Assembly (NCBI GenBank): GCA_011009095.1
Contig: VTPC01090622.1
Span: 124,001 to 188,000 of the forward strand
From: Ignelater luminosus
Taxonomy: Eukaryota > Arthropoda > Insecta > Coleoptera > Elateridae
Reading direction: 5' to 3'
DNA: 64,000 nucleotides
Program-made: the position numbers and the translations under genes
Shown here: positions 44,998 through 57,292 of the stretch, piece after piece
How the letters are laid out: each line of letters starts with the position of its first letter
Numbering within the stretch: position 1 is the stretch's first letter
Notes under the pieces: model-generated
What the model was told of the DNA's origin: nothing
Databases searched by the model: none
Seen by the model: only the letters and a program-made list of their open reading frames with translations

Positions 44998-47231
44998 TTT
45001 TTTTTTCTTCGAGGGTAGGGAAAAATCCTTATGGATGCCACGCCGCCCGACTCCACTGAAAGACTCAGTGGTCTACGAACTAGAAGCTTTTCCCTGCTTG
45101 ATTTCTGTCGTGCTCATGGAGACCCGTTGGGCATTGCTTCTGAGCCCAACCGGCGTATAGATGTTACGGGTTGTCACTCCTTCGTCTTTAAATGCTTTTG
45201 TATATCCTATTATTTATTATCCTGACCATATCATGGATTTGGTCGCAGTTTCTGGGCTTCATTGTCATAATGTATATCATATTTGAAGATTGTAGCTCTT
45301 GTGGCCCTAGGTCTAGGCAGAGTCTTCTTCTTAGTTCTCTCCATCTTTTACATTTTATTACCGCGTGCTCCGAATCATTCGTTTCTCCGCAGTAATTGCA
45401 GCCATCGTCATCTGTTTTCTTTACTTGTTTGAGATACGTATCAAAGCTACCGTAACCTGTCATGAACTGTGTTAGGAAGTAGTCAGTCTGTTCATGCTTC
45501 CTGTTTATCCATGCTTTAAGATTGTTTATGAAGGTTTTGGTCCATACTGCTTTATTATATTCTTGCCATCTTTGGCACTATCTTTTTAATGTCTCATTCT
45601 GAATCTCAACTTTATTGTTTTTGTTTGAGTATATCTTGTTCCTTTCTTCAATTAGCAGGCCTATTAGGGTGATACCTGCTATAGTAAGCACCGTCAAGTT
45701 TGAGATGGTTCTATACGCGCATGTTACGGCTATTGCCATTTTCAGTTGTATTTCTCCAACGATTTTTTGTCCTTCTCAGTTTTTGTTGCCTTGGACCAGG
45801 TCGAAGCACCGTAAGAAATTATGGATTGTCCTACCGCATTTTACATTTTTTTCTTGCCTTCTATAGGGCCATCTACTTTGAGCATTAACCGGCTCAAGGC
45901 CATGATCGCTTTATCTGCTTTTTTGCGATGTATTCCACGTGCTTCGCCATTCTTAGGTGCTTGTCGAACGGTTTTGGCTTCTAACTACCGTTCCTCCGCA
46001 GTTTATCTCGATTTCCTTTAGTCTCTTTCCTTCATTTAATATTATCATTTGTGTCCTTTTGTGGGCAATTTCCGGGCCTTTTTTTCGCACTCTTTCTGCT
46101 TCAATTTCCAACATTTCCTTGTTATTTATCGTAACAATTATGGCTGTGTCATCAGTGTAACCTAGTATTTCTGCGTCCTCTCGAACTTCAGTGCTTAATA
46201 TGCTATCGAAATATTTGTTCCAAAGGACAGGCTCTAACACTGAACCTTGTGGTACGCCGCAGCTTAGCTCGTACTCTCTGCCTTCGTACTTAATTGTTCT
46301 ACCACTGAGGTAGTTCGCTAGAAGAGAAAGTAAAGATTTCCAATGTCCTTATGATTTGTAGAAAATAACCATTTATTCATGCTTTTCAGTTTTTTACTGA
46401 TAGCCTTCTTTTTCATCTCCCGTCCAGCTGGCCATGCTGAAAGCATTCTTGATGTCTGGTATCATTATAATACAGAAATTTCTCTTTTTATATGCTTTCC
46501 TTCTTATTTCGTTAAATTTTCTTTTTATACTTATCACGGAGTCTACGGTCGACTTTCCAGGTCAAAAACCGTATTACCTATCCGAAATCTTCATCATGAT
46601 TCTTTCTTTCATCAGTGATACCATGACCTTGGCCGTAATGTCTATTAGACAGATAGGTCTGAATTACTTTTCTTCTGGTGCTCTCTTAGGTATCAGTAAC
46701 AAGCTTGACTTTTTCCATTTTTCGGAAAATGTTCCCTCCCTTAGTCTCTTGTTTAGTAATTCCAGGACTTTTGTTGCACCTTGTGCTATTGTTTGGCCGC
46801 GCCTGGGGCTTTGCCGGATTTAATCCCTTTCACCACTTGTAGTAATTCTTCTTTCGTGAAAAGCGGAATCTCTTCTTTCTCGTCTACCGTTCTATTTAGA
46901 ACTTTACGTTTGGGAAAAAGCTTTTCTATTTTTTTAGTATTTTTTCTTCTTCCTTTAGTTCAAGACTGGGGGAACTTTCGAACTTTTTCATGACGATTTG
47001 GTATTTTTGCTCCTATGGATCTTTGTCTATCTTGTTACATAACTCTTTCTATTTCTCTTTTTTTGGAATCTCTGATGGATTTTTTATATTCTTTTCTTAT
47101 CGCCTTATATTCTTCGCTTATTTTGTTTTTTGTACTTCTGCCATTCTTGCGCACCTCTTTGCCCTTACCATTTCCTTCTTTTTTCTATCCATTCTTTCCT
47201 GAGTCTTTTTATGGTGTCATTCCATCAGTGA
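44998..47231 (-). mobile_element. 5'-truncated R1-clade LINE flanked by TTAGG repeats
   Basis: Read right to left on the minus strand. A basic linker at about 46990-47220 precedes the RT: FRPICLIDITAKVMVSLMKE (46620-46680), ISDR..YGF.PGKSTVDSVI (46540-46610), GVPQGSVLEPVLWNKYFDSI (46200-46260) and the catalytic EILGYTDDTAIIVTINN (46110-46170, TDD in place of ADD). The C-terminal Cys-His motif CNYCGETNDSEHAVIKC lies at 45350-45410 (CX2CX7HX4C), with a conserved tail to 45188. This architecture is R1-clade, which includes the telomere-specific TRAS and SART elements. The 3' end has about nine A residues, then GGTTAGGTTAGG. The endonuclease is missing (5' truncation), and frameshifts near 46060 and in the RT make it inactive. 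It is antisense to the host gene. Confidence 0.85.
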
Positions 47232-47248
47232 ACCTAACCTAATCTAAT
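47232..47248. repeat. Degenerate TTAGG-type repeat at LINE 5' end
   Basis: ACCTAACCTAATCTAAT, three TTAGG-like units on the minus strand (TTAGA, TTAGG, TTAGG), at the truncated 5' end of the R1-type LINE. It pairs with the array at its 3' end. Confidence 0.8.
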
Positions 47249-49290
47249 ACGAAATGATCCCTATAGACACGCATGCTAATTCGCATAGAATCTCAAATGG
47301 TCTCGTAATGTTACTCTATTTAAGTCTATAGGGGGAACCGGCGTTTTAGAAAAATTATCATAACTTTTGAACTGTTTATTTACGACACCTAGAACTGGTA
47401 CCATCGTGATCTTCCTGCCAAGCCCGATCAATGGACACCCTCCACGTCCCCCTTTGTGGTATGCGTATATACGGAAATTTAGCTATACTGGTTTTTTCAA
47501 ACGTCAGACGCTTTATCAGAAACCCAAATCTGCGTTGAGCCATAACTGCTAGAAATATTTGCATTGTTTTGTTTATCGAGCTCCATGTTCTGTATCCTCT
47601 AAACACAACAACTAGATAAAAGCCTTTATTTTTTGTTGGTTCATACTTTTTACATGTCGCTTATTTTTATATTAATCAGAAATCTTATTCCTATAATCAA
47701 TAAATTCGTTTAGGTCACTACAGTCTCTAAATGTTACCAGAAATAGCACCCATTCTTGTAATGGTGTATCGACATCTTTGGTTATTCCTTCGATTCTTGG
47801 AAAACAATTAAACAATGACTACACGATCAAGTTATGTCGTTCCTTGGCGGTACGTACTTCCTCCACTTACCTAGTTTCGTCTTGTGCAACAAAATAGTTT
47901 GGTCCTGCTCTTGGTCTTTACGTTCACCGGATCCTTGTGGTTTCTAGAGGAAATAAAGCCCACGCTTTTGCAGTTATTAGAAGTACGTTAACTCACAGGC
48001 GATGTAGATCCTATAGCTAGAAATGAGAAAAAAGTCTCTGTACTAAAGGTGAGTAGAGAAACCAACACAGAACGTTATTAAACCAATGCTGTAAATCATC
48101 AGAAACTAGAGAAGATTTGTGGAGAGTCGTTTTCTATCAAGCAACCCCTAGAGTACGACATATCTTTTTACCCGAAACAGTCTTAACAGAATAGACAGAG
48201 ATTACTTTTTCTACGTCTGAAAATTATTTCTCGTTTATAGACTGCATTCCTTTAAAAGAAAAAAAGTTATTAATCTTTATTTTAAAAAGGTCCGCTTATC
48301 TCCTCTCTGAGCCATCTACTAAGTGCGTTTATAATTGTGGTAACTTTTATTACACTTAAACGTAATATTACTTTATGACGCAAGCTAGCGAAACTTGGTG
48401 GACTTACACTTTCTACTCAGCAAGATCTAATTCTGTAGAAGATCTTAAAATTACTTAAGTTTTTGAAACTCAAGTAGTGGACAAGAAGTTGTAGTAAACT
48501 TCCGCTTAGGTGAAACCTTATTTACTGTTTTATGTATACGTTTCTATAACGGCAGCGGAATATTTTACAATTCCTTGCAAAAAATCCTGATGGTGTCGGT
48601 GATAAGGGCTGTAAGACTAAAGAATCGTATTGGTAATTGTGCTCCTCTAAACTGAACACAAATAGTATCCGTTTGAAAAGTACCTGGATCAGCATGATAG
48701 AAAATGGAGTTTATTAAGTATTACCTTACTACTATGTCTATGCTTTTATCAAAGTGGCAAGATATTGGTTCTATCAACAATTGGTGTAACTTAAAATTTA
48801 AAGCCCAAATAAGAAATTTTACAAAAGACTCCCTTGTGGGATCTGCTTATAAAAAGAAAGAATCTTGATCCTCTGTTGCAGTAAGAGTCTACAGCACCTA
48901 GAATATAAAAGGTACCCGTTTGTTTGTTTATTTAAACAGGAATCCCTGACCTAGACATTTCAAGATTCCTTGAGTCCTTTATTTACAGTGTGTCAAAATT
49001 TTAGTTTTTGAACCTTGCATTCCTGCTTCTAATGACGACCAGTTTTGCCCTATGGACCCACCACAGCAATACGTTTAGCTTTTCAATCTTTGAGTTTTTA
49101 GAGGTAAGAAAGATCATTTTGTTAATGCAAACATGTAACAGCCAGCGTTGTTGGCTTCTCCGCTTGGCTATCCGGTGATTGCCAAGGGTCCTGGGATTTT
49201 TGTGGTCTCTAGCCGTCATTTAAAAAATGTAATTTCAATTCTTAAAAAGTGTTGCTACTTAATATCTGTAATAATCAAATCAATAACGTT
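47249..49290. other. Intron stretch; possible dispersed repeat near its left end
   Basis: Bases 47330-47610 are less AT-rich (GGGGGAACCGGCGTTTTAG, then AAAATTATCATAACTTTTGA) and resemble the kind of dispersed non-coding repeat common in arthropods; a 76-codon minus frame there has no known domain. The remainder shows nothing recognisable, although weak similarity to the tandem array that follows may extend leftwards. Confidence 0.4.
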
Positions 49291-49299
49291 TTGTTTTAT

Positions 49300-50960
49300 T
49301 TAAAGGATTCTGTAGAGTAAAGCAGCGAGCTTAAACTGAGATCGTCATCGCTAGATATAAATGAAGAAATTTCCAAGTTTAATATATCTTGTGGTCAGAA
49401 AATAAGATCGAGGAAGGCTCTTTTCTAAAAATATGAAAGGAGGGAAAGTCTTTCTTTGGTTTTCACAAAAATATCTCTCACTAACTCCCTAGCAACTTTT
49501 TATTGTTTTTATTTTTTATTTATTTGCTTGCCATGGTTCAGCTTATATGATCTTTAGTGGACCACGATGAAAATAAATGTATTCTTTGTAAGAGAAAAAA
49601 GGTTGAAAATCAGTATACAATTTAAAAGGAAACATAATTCACAACTTACTAAATCTTAGCAATTATAAATTTTGTAATAAGATTATTGACCGTGAAGAAG
49701 ACACCAGTAAAAACTTAAAATCAAGCTATCAATAATAAGTACCTTTAATGAAGGAAACATTTAAGGAACTTCAACTGAACATTGTAGAATAATTTGTGGA
49801 ATAAATTAAAACTTTCGTAATCGGTATTCTTAGATCTATCAACGACATAATCCCAAAACCGGGTTGAGGGCAACTCTTTAATCAAATCAAAACTACATAA
49901 ATGAAGAGAAATGTTGCTATTTTTGTTGTTTTGTTTGCCAATTTTAATATCTGATGGAAAGAAAAAAAGGATCGGGGCAAAATCCGTCTTAGAAATGTGA
50001 GGGAAACGTTACCAAAAGAATTTACTTGTTCTCTGCTAAAAGTTTGTTGATATAATCTGCAAAAAGGGAATTTAATAAAACAGAGAAGCAATTTGCTTAT
50101 TAAAATGACGAAAGAAAGATTAAGGTATTCTTGATTTATCTGTTTCACGTGGTTCCATCTACATGATTCTTAGTGAACCATAGAAAAGAAATATTTTGTA
50201 AGGTGGTGAGTAAAGTCAGAAACGGTTCAAAGGGAAATGTAATAAGTGATACACAAAACTCTACTAATTATAGATTTTCTAACCAGAATATTGTCAATGA
50301 AAGAGGCACCAATAGAAAAGCACAATAAAACTAAACCAGTAAACTTAACATTATCCAAGCAAATATTTAATGAACCTGGACTTGAAACTGAACTGAACCA
50401 AATTACCAAAGTTTCTAACTAGAGTACGTTTGTAAGTAAAAAACGAACGATCTACTAGGCGCAGGACTCTAGAAGTCGTTAGTATGCAATTGAGGAAATG
50501 AATGTACCTAAAGATATATAGATGGAGGCAAATAAAAAATACCTGAATAATTCCAAAAGGTCACCAGAGAAAAAATAATTAGTCAACCTTGATTTCCCTT
50601 CGGATGCCCCAGCAGACTGATTCCTTATTAGTGACAGCTCTATAATCTAATAACATAGTAGTCTTTGTAAATAAAAAGAAGAAATATCTTATAGTGTCTG
50701 TTTTATTCTGCACACTTTGATTTCCATTGTGATATAAAATCTAACTCCTCTTGACTACTTCAACAAAAAAAAAGAGAAGAGTTTAGAAGAGGAACGCGTT
50801 CTTTCGCTATTTGTAGGATTATTTAAATTCTGTTGTATGAGAAAGGCCCCATTCAGAAAAACAATAAAGAAGAATGGATTAATTTCCATAATGTCATAAA
50901 AATTTGATAAACAACAGAACATGCCAAGTAATAATTGAGAACGATGATTGTGATATTTTT
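49300..50960. repeat. Degenerate tandem array, ~0.55-0.6-kb unit, about three copies
   Basis: Landmarks recur in order. TGATCTTTAGTGGACCACGA (49547) recurs as TGATTCTTAGTGAACCATAG (50164). ATTGACCGTGAAGAAGACAC (49684) recurs as ATTGTCAATGAAAGAGGCAC (50290) and, more weakly, as TGTATGAGAAAGGCCCCATT (50834). Spacing is about 600-617 and then about 545 bp. No coding function is visible and the edges are uncertain. Confidence 0.6.
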
Positions 50961-53184
50961 TAGAATTTTGACATATTGCAACTGATCGTACTATAACTTG
51001 ATAGCAATGTTCGGAAAGCCCACAATGAAAATGTTATCAAATATCTTGATTTCTTTTACAAAACTCAAAGCAACTTAGGAGTTAAGAGATGTAGCACCCT
51101 ACTTATTACAAACAGTGTACTTAGACGGATCTAGCCATCGTAAACAACTAGGCTCGTAAGTAATAAAAAGCATAAGACATAAAACCCAAAAAGATATAAT
51201 ACAATGCACTGATAAGTAGAAAAATGCCTAAGATACTTATCTGACGATACATTACACAACTCGCGCAATGATTATTGTAATTTCTACAGCAAGAAAAATC
51301 AAATAAGAAAATAATTTGTACCTTTCCTAACACGCAGAACTAGAAATCAAAACGCAAAAGTGCTAACGAAAAACCAAAGCTACCGACAGACTATGTTAAG
51401 TAAATGAATAATATTACATCAGATAATTGAGATGCTATGACAAGCTTTGAGAAATACACTGAAAAGGAATTTTTCTAAACGAAAATTGTTAGATAAAGAA
51501 TGTTACTAGACAACATGGCATTTCTAGGAAGGTAATTTGGTCTCTAGAAAATATTAATGCGCACCAACGCGACAGTATCTAAATTGTAACTAATGATCTC
51601 TGCACGGAACTGCAGTTTCATTAATAAAAACATAATAAGACCACCACATTATTACGAAGACACTACGTGTATCTACGTAGCTACCTGGTTACATATTTAT
51701 ATTCTTGGCATTTCTAACATTTGCAATAATTATAGGTAGCAAAATGTAACACTAGACACCATGAAAAAGTTAATTGCACATATTTTGTTATCATTATTAT
51801 TATTAATTAACAGTAAAAGTACTTTGAGACGGTACATGTCAAAAACTTGCACTTGTGTAAACATTTTTAGCATTATGTAAATATTCAGTACTAAAAGATA
51901 ACTGAAAGTTTTCCCTTCCAAACTTTATTGCAACTTTCTCAAACACGTAAATACAAGTTCTAAATTTCCCGATCTTAGTTACTCTTTCACAGTCGACTTT
52001 ATCTAAAAATAATGTTTCACGTATATGATTCACGTTTTCACTGCGCAAATTGTAAAAGAAGATGAAAGCTCTACTTTCGAAAAGAAGCACTCATTTCACC
52101 ACTTCGACCTTAGAGCTTAGCAGTAAATAAAGCTTCCCTTATGTTTTATTGCCCCGCAAAGAAAAGGCAGTGCTTTCAAAAAAGAGCGTATAATTAAAGT
52201 TTTGTGTGAATGAGTTACGCGTTACAGGCTTAAAACATTTCCAGAAACATAAAGATTTTATCTTATGCTGGGAAACTATTTCTGGAACCGTAAGAAATTC
52301 TAAAGTAAATTATTTTCTGTTGGTATTGCTGCTTGCGGCAACCAAAAAGAAACAACGCGTGTATGTAGCTCGTATTGTAAATATAAAAAATATTCTATTT
52401 TTCTTTTTATTTTCGCGCTGTTGTTATAAAAAGCTGTACGGGAGGTTTCATATTCCAAGACGAATAACCCTCATCGTTGCTCGTGACAATGAGGATTTGA
52501 TCGTCTCGTAGATGGAAAGCAATTGTCGCGCTAAAGCACATTTTGATGTGAAGATGTCGATAAAAACGTGAATTGCAGGATGTAGGACACACGCTGCCAT
52601 GAATATTTCAGGCATTCCAATGATTGTGACATTCGGCGCCGCCGCTAATGAACAATTCATACACGGCAATCTGGGAACGAGCGGCCTATAAAAATCAGAA
52701 GCATTTTATAAGATTGCGAATTCCTAACGTGTCGCTGGAGCAATCTTCTGATGTCTTGCTATTACGAGGTAATCATGGGGTCGCGCTATCATTTGTACTC
52801 TTTCCAATATTCCCGCATTACTCGCTTCTCAGCTTTCCAATTTCCTTATTTATTACTTAACACCTAAACTAGTTTGTAAAGTATTCACCTTCCATACGCA
52901 TGTGTGCAGGTAGTCGTAAATACCGCAACTTCTACAACAAATTACTGAAGTTGTGTAATACACTTAGAGAACGTAGTTACAGAATAACTTATAATAACCT
53001 CGTGTCTGTCAAACTAGCGAACGAAGTTTATGCAATTTTAATCTGATTTAATATATGGTTTGAGTTTGCGAACCCAGTTAATTTTGGTAATACTCATATT
53101 TTTCACTTTATTGCTTAAGTTTTAGGAGCAGTATTTTTAGGAGGAAGCCCTAAACCAACATGTTTACTGTCACTTTCTGTGCAG
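50961..53184. other. Intron stretch before the last Ig exon, with a GC-richer patch
   Basis: Mostly AT-rich. Bases about 52320-52800 are clearly less AT-rich, contain CpGs and overlapping open frames on both strands (52206-52511 plus; 52448-52669 minus), and include GGCGCCGCCGC at 52635-52645. I recognise no domain. It could be an intronic regulatory block or an unknown exon. Confidence 0.4.
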
Positions 53185-53334
53185 GGGCGAAGTACGAGCC
53201 GATTATGGTGGATAACGCTTACAAAGTTCATATGAAACTGACTATTCGTAGTGTCGGACCGTCCGACTACGGTTCGTATAAATGCGTCTCCAAGAATTCC
53301 CTGGGGGACACTGATGGTACCATCAAACTATACC
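53185..53334 (+). CDS. DIP/lachesin-like Ig protein, exon for second half of Ig domain 3
   Basis: A 150-nt exon after TTTCTGTGCAG with consensus donor GTAAGT; phase 1 in and out. The split codon gives G, then AKYEPIMVDNAYKVHMKLTI, RSVGPSDYGSYKCVSKNSLG and DTDGTIKLY. The motif YKV.MKLTIR.VGP.D.GSYKC.SKNSLGDTDGTIKLY is typical for DIP/lachesin Ig3 and looks closest, by eye, to the DIP-zeta/eta/theta group. YKC is the second Ig3 cysteine. The protein should continue with a short stalk and a GPI or transmembrane anchor. No confident exon for these is found in the remaining 10.7 kb, only the candidate at 59578-59628. Confidence 0.97.
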
Positions 53335-55590
53335 GTAAGTATACCGCAATTTAATTTTTGTTATAAACTTGTTAAATGTGCTATTCCTATACCATTTTGG
53401 GATAAATTTACACTTGTGGGTCATCAGTTTTATTAAACTGCCCCTTTCTGCCTTCCTAATTCTAAAGTATTTTATAGAGTAGGAAAATCGTAATGCTAAT
53501 ACAAAGGTTTGTTTTTTTTTTATTTTTAGAATGCGGTTCGGTTTTATAGCTATAAACGTATTATTGAATTCGTTTGTTTTATAGACAGGGCAATTACAAG
53601 TCTTTGTAACGGATCACTTATTGAAAATGAAAAGCGCTCAATAACAAAGATAGTAATAGGAGATTTTTGTTCACCGTGTTTTAAAAGATGGAATTACTTA
53701 GCTATAGAAGAGTATAAAATGCATCTCTTATCATCAAAAGTGTATTCATTAACGTTGAGGTATATTCAATTCTCTACTATAAATATATCCATTACAGGAC
53801 AAATAGAGTTTTTGTTCTAGCAAAGCCGTCCTTTACAAATCTGTAAAACTTCATTACCATATAGTATAGCAACTACGTTATGTGAGTTGTGATCCTAAAT
53901 ATTAAAGGAAAACAAAAGAAAAAAGATACAGAGAGGGAAAAAATAGAAAGAGGAGTTGGATATGTTTTGTAAAATGCTCTGATGGTTTCTAGTGCAATCA
54001 TATTTCTTTGAAGCTTTTTAGTACGAATAGATGTAATTCTCTTTCCTTTTTCATGATTTTACGTACATTTTTCAAAGAATGTATGAACCTTCGTTCACTT
54101 CCTATTTTGTGATTATATAAAATTGAATTCTGTGGATTCTTTTACGTAAAGTACGACGGATTCCATTTTAAACACTGATTAACTAAAAGGCATTTTAAAG
54201 ATTATTAAACAATAAGTAATAATTTTTAATGGTAATTTCTTAATAAAGTCGGATTCTACCCGTGTCACTCTAAGAAACCACTTTGCCTACATTGAAGATT
54301 ACAGAAATCTAGAAAGGGACAAATTTAATTTTATCAAACTTAAAGAAAATTCAGCAAAGACCTTTCTTTAACCTCATCTTCAAGAGCATAAGCATGTAGT
54401 ACTTTAGTTAAGTGAGAAATCTGTGAAATGGCTCATTAGAACACACGACGTTAACTTGTCACCATATTAATTGGATCACTATGTAAATTAGAGAACAGCG
54501 AGCGAAATGCCGTAGGCATTTTTAGAAACCAAAAGGCGTTTTCTTGTCTTGTTGAAACCTTACCGTGCATAGGTATTTCTTCAATTTTAAGAAACCTTTT
54601 AACTAGTTTGTCAAGTGGACAAAGAGAGTTTAAATTACAAGAAATTTTTAAAGGAGCTGTAAAAATTCTAATTTTCCGCCTAATATCCAGCCAAGTTTGG
54701 TTTGTCGAAAATTCGGTTGATCTGGCTCAAAGGACCAATGTTTGATATATTGAACTGTATATTTATTGATACTGTTGTAACTTGTTGTTACATCATTTTA
54801 AACTTAACTGCTAACATTTAAGTAAGTAAGGTTTAACGTATAGGGTGTGTTACCCCCGCCCAGGTTCCCATAGAAGCTGCGTACTGTACTCAACATGACT
54901 GACATGGGAAATTCCTAAGCCAGCTAGTCTTTACAACCTGCTGAGTTTATTCTTGCAGTCCCTAACCAGTGCTTTTAGCCATCTTGGGACGGCATTGACA
55001 TAGCCCACCTCGTTTTGTTAATGATCTCTACAGTTTTGTGTCACCAAATCATCAATGCGTAGGTAATGGTGAGTATTGTCTTTATTACCTTTGCTTTATT
55101 GATATTTACAATCAGCTGTGTCGGTTCAGAAGTGGTGTAATGATTTTTCCTGGTTACTCTATCCGCTCTAAGTTCCTGAATGCGTTTGACTTTAATTTAA
55201 TTTTAGTTTGATTAACTATTAAGGTGGCTAGTTCCGATTATCTTTTGAGTTTCTGCTCATAAGTACCTTGCGGCATAAATTAATCATTTAATCAATCACT
55301 GGACTATTTCAAGTGATTTTCCCTGTGCATCTTGCAAGACACTGATTTATTCGCAAAGACCTTTAAGAGTTTTGTGCAATGAATGCAGAGTCTTTACTGT
55401 TGTCTTCTAAAGTTTGTCTGCCTGTACGCTAAGCAATTGAACAATCTATAAACTTCGGCTCTAAGAGCAAATAAGGCTTGTCTTTTAATTATTATAATTT
55501 TATTAATTAAAACTTCGTTCCTCCTTTTACACTTATCTTCTTTACCATTACTGCAAAGGATACATCTAGGACATCAGTTAGCATGAGCTA
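53335..55590. other. Intron stretch; nothing firmly recognised
   Basis: AT-rich. Bases 54840-55560 are somewhat less AT-rich and on the minus strand give short LINE-like fragments (VNAVPRWLKALVRDCKNKLS, ATLIVNQTKIKLKSNAFRNL), too weak to assign. Confidence 0.4.
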
Positions 55591-55596
55591 ACGTTA

Positions 55597-57289
55597 CAGT
55601 CCAGTCAATAAGCTGGGAAAAAAGGCCGAATTAAAAAAAACACTCAGATCTAATTTAAAAAACTTTTTTGCAATGCTTTCTATGTGACCCCATGATCATT
55701 CATGACTATTGAGCCCTTTCCCGCGCCCTCCCTTCTCCCCAAATCGTGAAATCAACCTTTTTAACCACCCCCTTTCTGGAGATTTTGTTTTATTTGTGTG
55801 TGAATTTTAGCTCCAAAATGGCTTCTAGGAGGTTTTTTTGAGTCGCTGATTACGAATCTGGCATTAGTTTTCCGGAAAAGTGAACCTGACCGTGGAAAAA
55901 CGGAAAATTTGGCCTAATTTCTTGCAAAATTTTTCTTGTTTGTGAAAATTTTGAATTTTAACTCGAAAATGGGTTCCAGAAGGTTTTTTTTGTCGCTGAT
56001 TACGAATCCGAGAATAGTTTTTCGGAAAAACCACTCTGGCCGTGGAAAATCGGGAAATTTTGCCCAATTTTGGCAAACATTTTGGAGTTTCAGCTCGAAA
56101 ATGGGTTCTAGATAGTTTTTTGGGTCGCTGATCACGAATCCGGCATTAGTTTTTCGGAAAAGTAAACCTGGCCGTAAAAAACGGAAAATTTAACTTAATT
56201 TCTGGAAAAATTTCTTTTCGTAAAAATTTCCAAATTTTGGCTTGGAAATAGGTCCTAGGAGGTAATTTTGGTCGCTGATTACGAATCTTATATTAGTTTT
56301 TCGGAAAAACCACTCTGGCCGTGGAAAATCGGAAAATTTTGCCTAATTTTGGCAACCATTTTGGAGTTTCAGTTCGAAAATGGGTTTTAGATAGTTTTAT
56401 GGCCGTCGAACATCGAAAAATTTGGCCTAATTTCTGGAAACATTTTTTTTTTTCGTGAAAACTTCCAAATTTTGGCTCGAAAATGGGTCCTGGGAGGTTA
56501 TTTTGGTCGCTGATCACGAATCTGATATTAGTTTTCCGAGAAAACCATCCTGGCCGTGGTAAATCAGAAAATTTCTGAAAACATTTTGGAATTTCAGCTC
56601 GAAAATGAGTTCTAGACAGTTCTTTGCCATTTTCTTCATTTTTCTCATGCTTAACCGCTTTCGCATTCGATGTAGTCGACATGTTTGAAACCAGTTTTCA
56701 CTGTTGCGGTGAATATTGCGGTAAACCCGTAAAAAATCATTAAGAAATTTTCAAAAAAAAACGTGTTTTATGTCGATTTCGGGGTAATAGCATGCTGCCA
56801 CTTCGAAAACATTTAGAAAAAAGCTTTTTTTTAGATTTTCCAATTTTCCACGGCCAGGGTAGTTTTTTCGGAAAACTAATATCGGATTCATGATCAGCGA
56901 CCAAAAACCCTCTAGGATCCACCTTGGAGTTAAAATTAAAGATTTTCACGAACAAAAAAAATCTTTCCAAAAATTAGGCCAAATTTTCCGTTTTTCCACG
57001 GCCAGGTTCACTTTTCCGAAAAACTAATATCGGATTCGTAATGAGCGACCCAAAAAACCTTCTAGAAGCCATTTTTGAGCTAAAATTCACACACTTTCAT
57101 AAATAAAAAAAATCTTCAGAAAGGGGGTGGTTAAAAGGATTGATTGCATGATCTGGGGCAGAAGGGGGGCAGGGGGGAGGTCTCAATAGTCATGAATGAC
57201 CTTGGGGTCATAACAACTCACTGCAAAAAAGAATTTCCAAATTCGTTCTGATTGTTTTTTTTTATTCTCCCAGCTCATTGACTGGACTA
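55597..57289. mobile_element. 1.69-kb foldback element with internal subrepeats
   Basis: The ends are inverted copies: AGTCCAGTCAATAAGCTGGG at 55598 and CCCAGCTCATTGACTGGACT ending at 57288, with pairing continuing for about 350-400 bp into each arm (GACTATTGAG, AACCACCCCCTTTCTG and others). A possible 3-bp TTA target duplication flanks it (55594-55596, 57290-57292). Each arm is built of ~145-bp subrepeats marked by GTCGCTGATTACGAATC. These are forward at about 55842, 55992, 56124, 56271 and 56506, and inverted at about 56893 and 57041. A unique middle of about 150 bp lies near 56630-56780. There is no coding capacity; a minus frame at 56293-56682 merely reads through subrepeats. A 3-bp TTA/TAA site is typical of PIF/Harbinger, but without a transposase the superfamily is open. 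Confidence 0.85.
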
Positions 57290-57292
57290 TTA

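Noticed and set aside
46434-46823. 129-codon plus-strand open frame
   Set aside because: Antisense shadow of the R1-type RT on the minus strand.
52448-52669. Overlapping frames in the GC-richer patch considered as an extra Ig-gene exon
   Set aside because: No Ig motif and no borders in the required phase 1 on the plus strand; kept only as an unexplained patch.
54840-55560. Possible further LINE fragment on the minus strand
   Set aside because: Only scattered peptide resemblance, no ordered RT or endonuclease motifs.
56293-56682. 129-codon minus-strand open frame
   Set aside because: Runs through the subrepeats of the foldback element; the repetitive peptide follows the ~145-bp unit, not a protein family.
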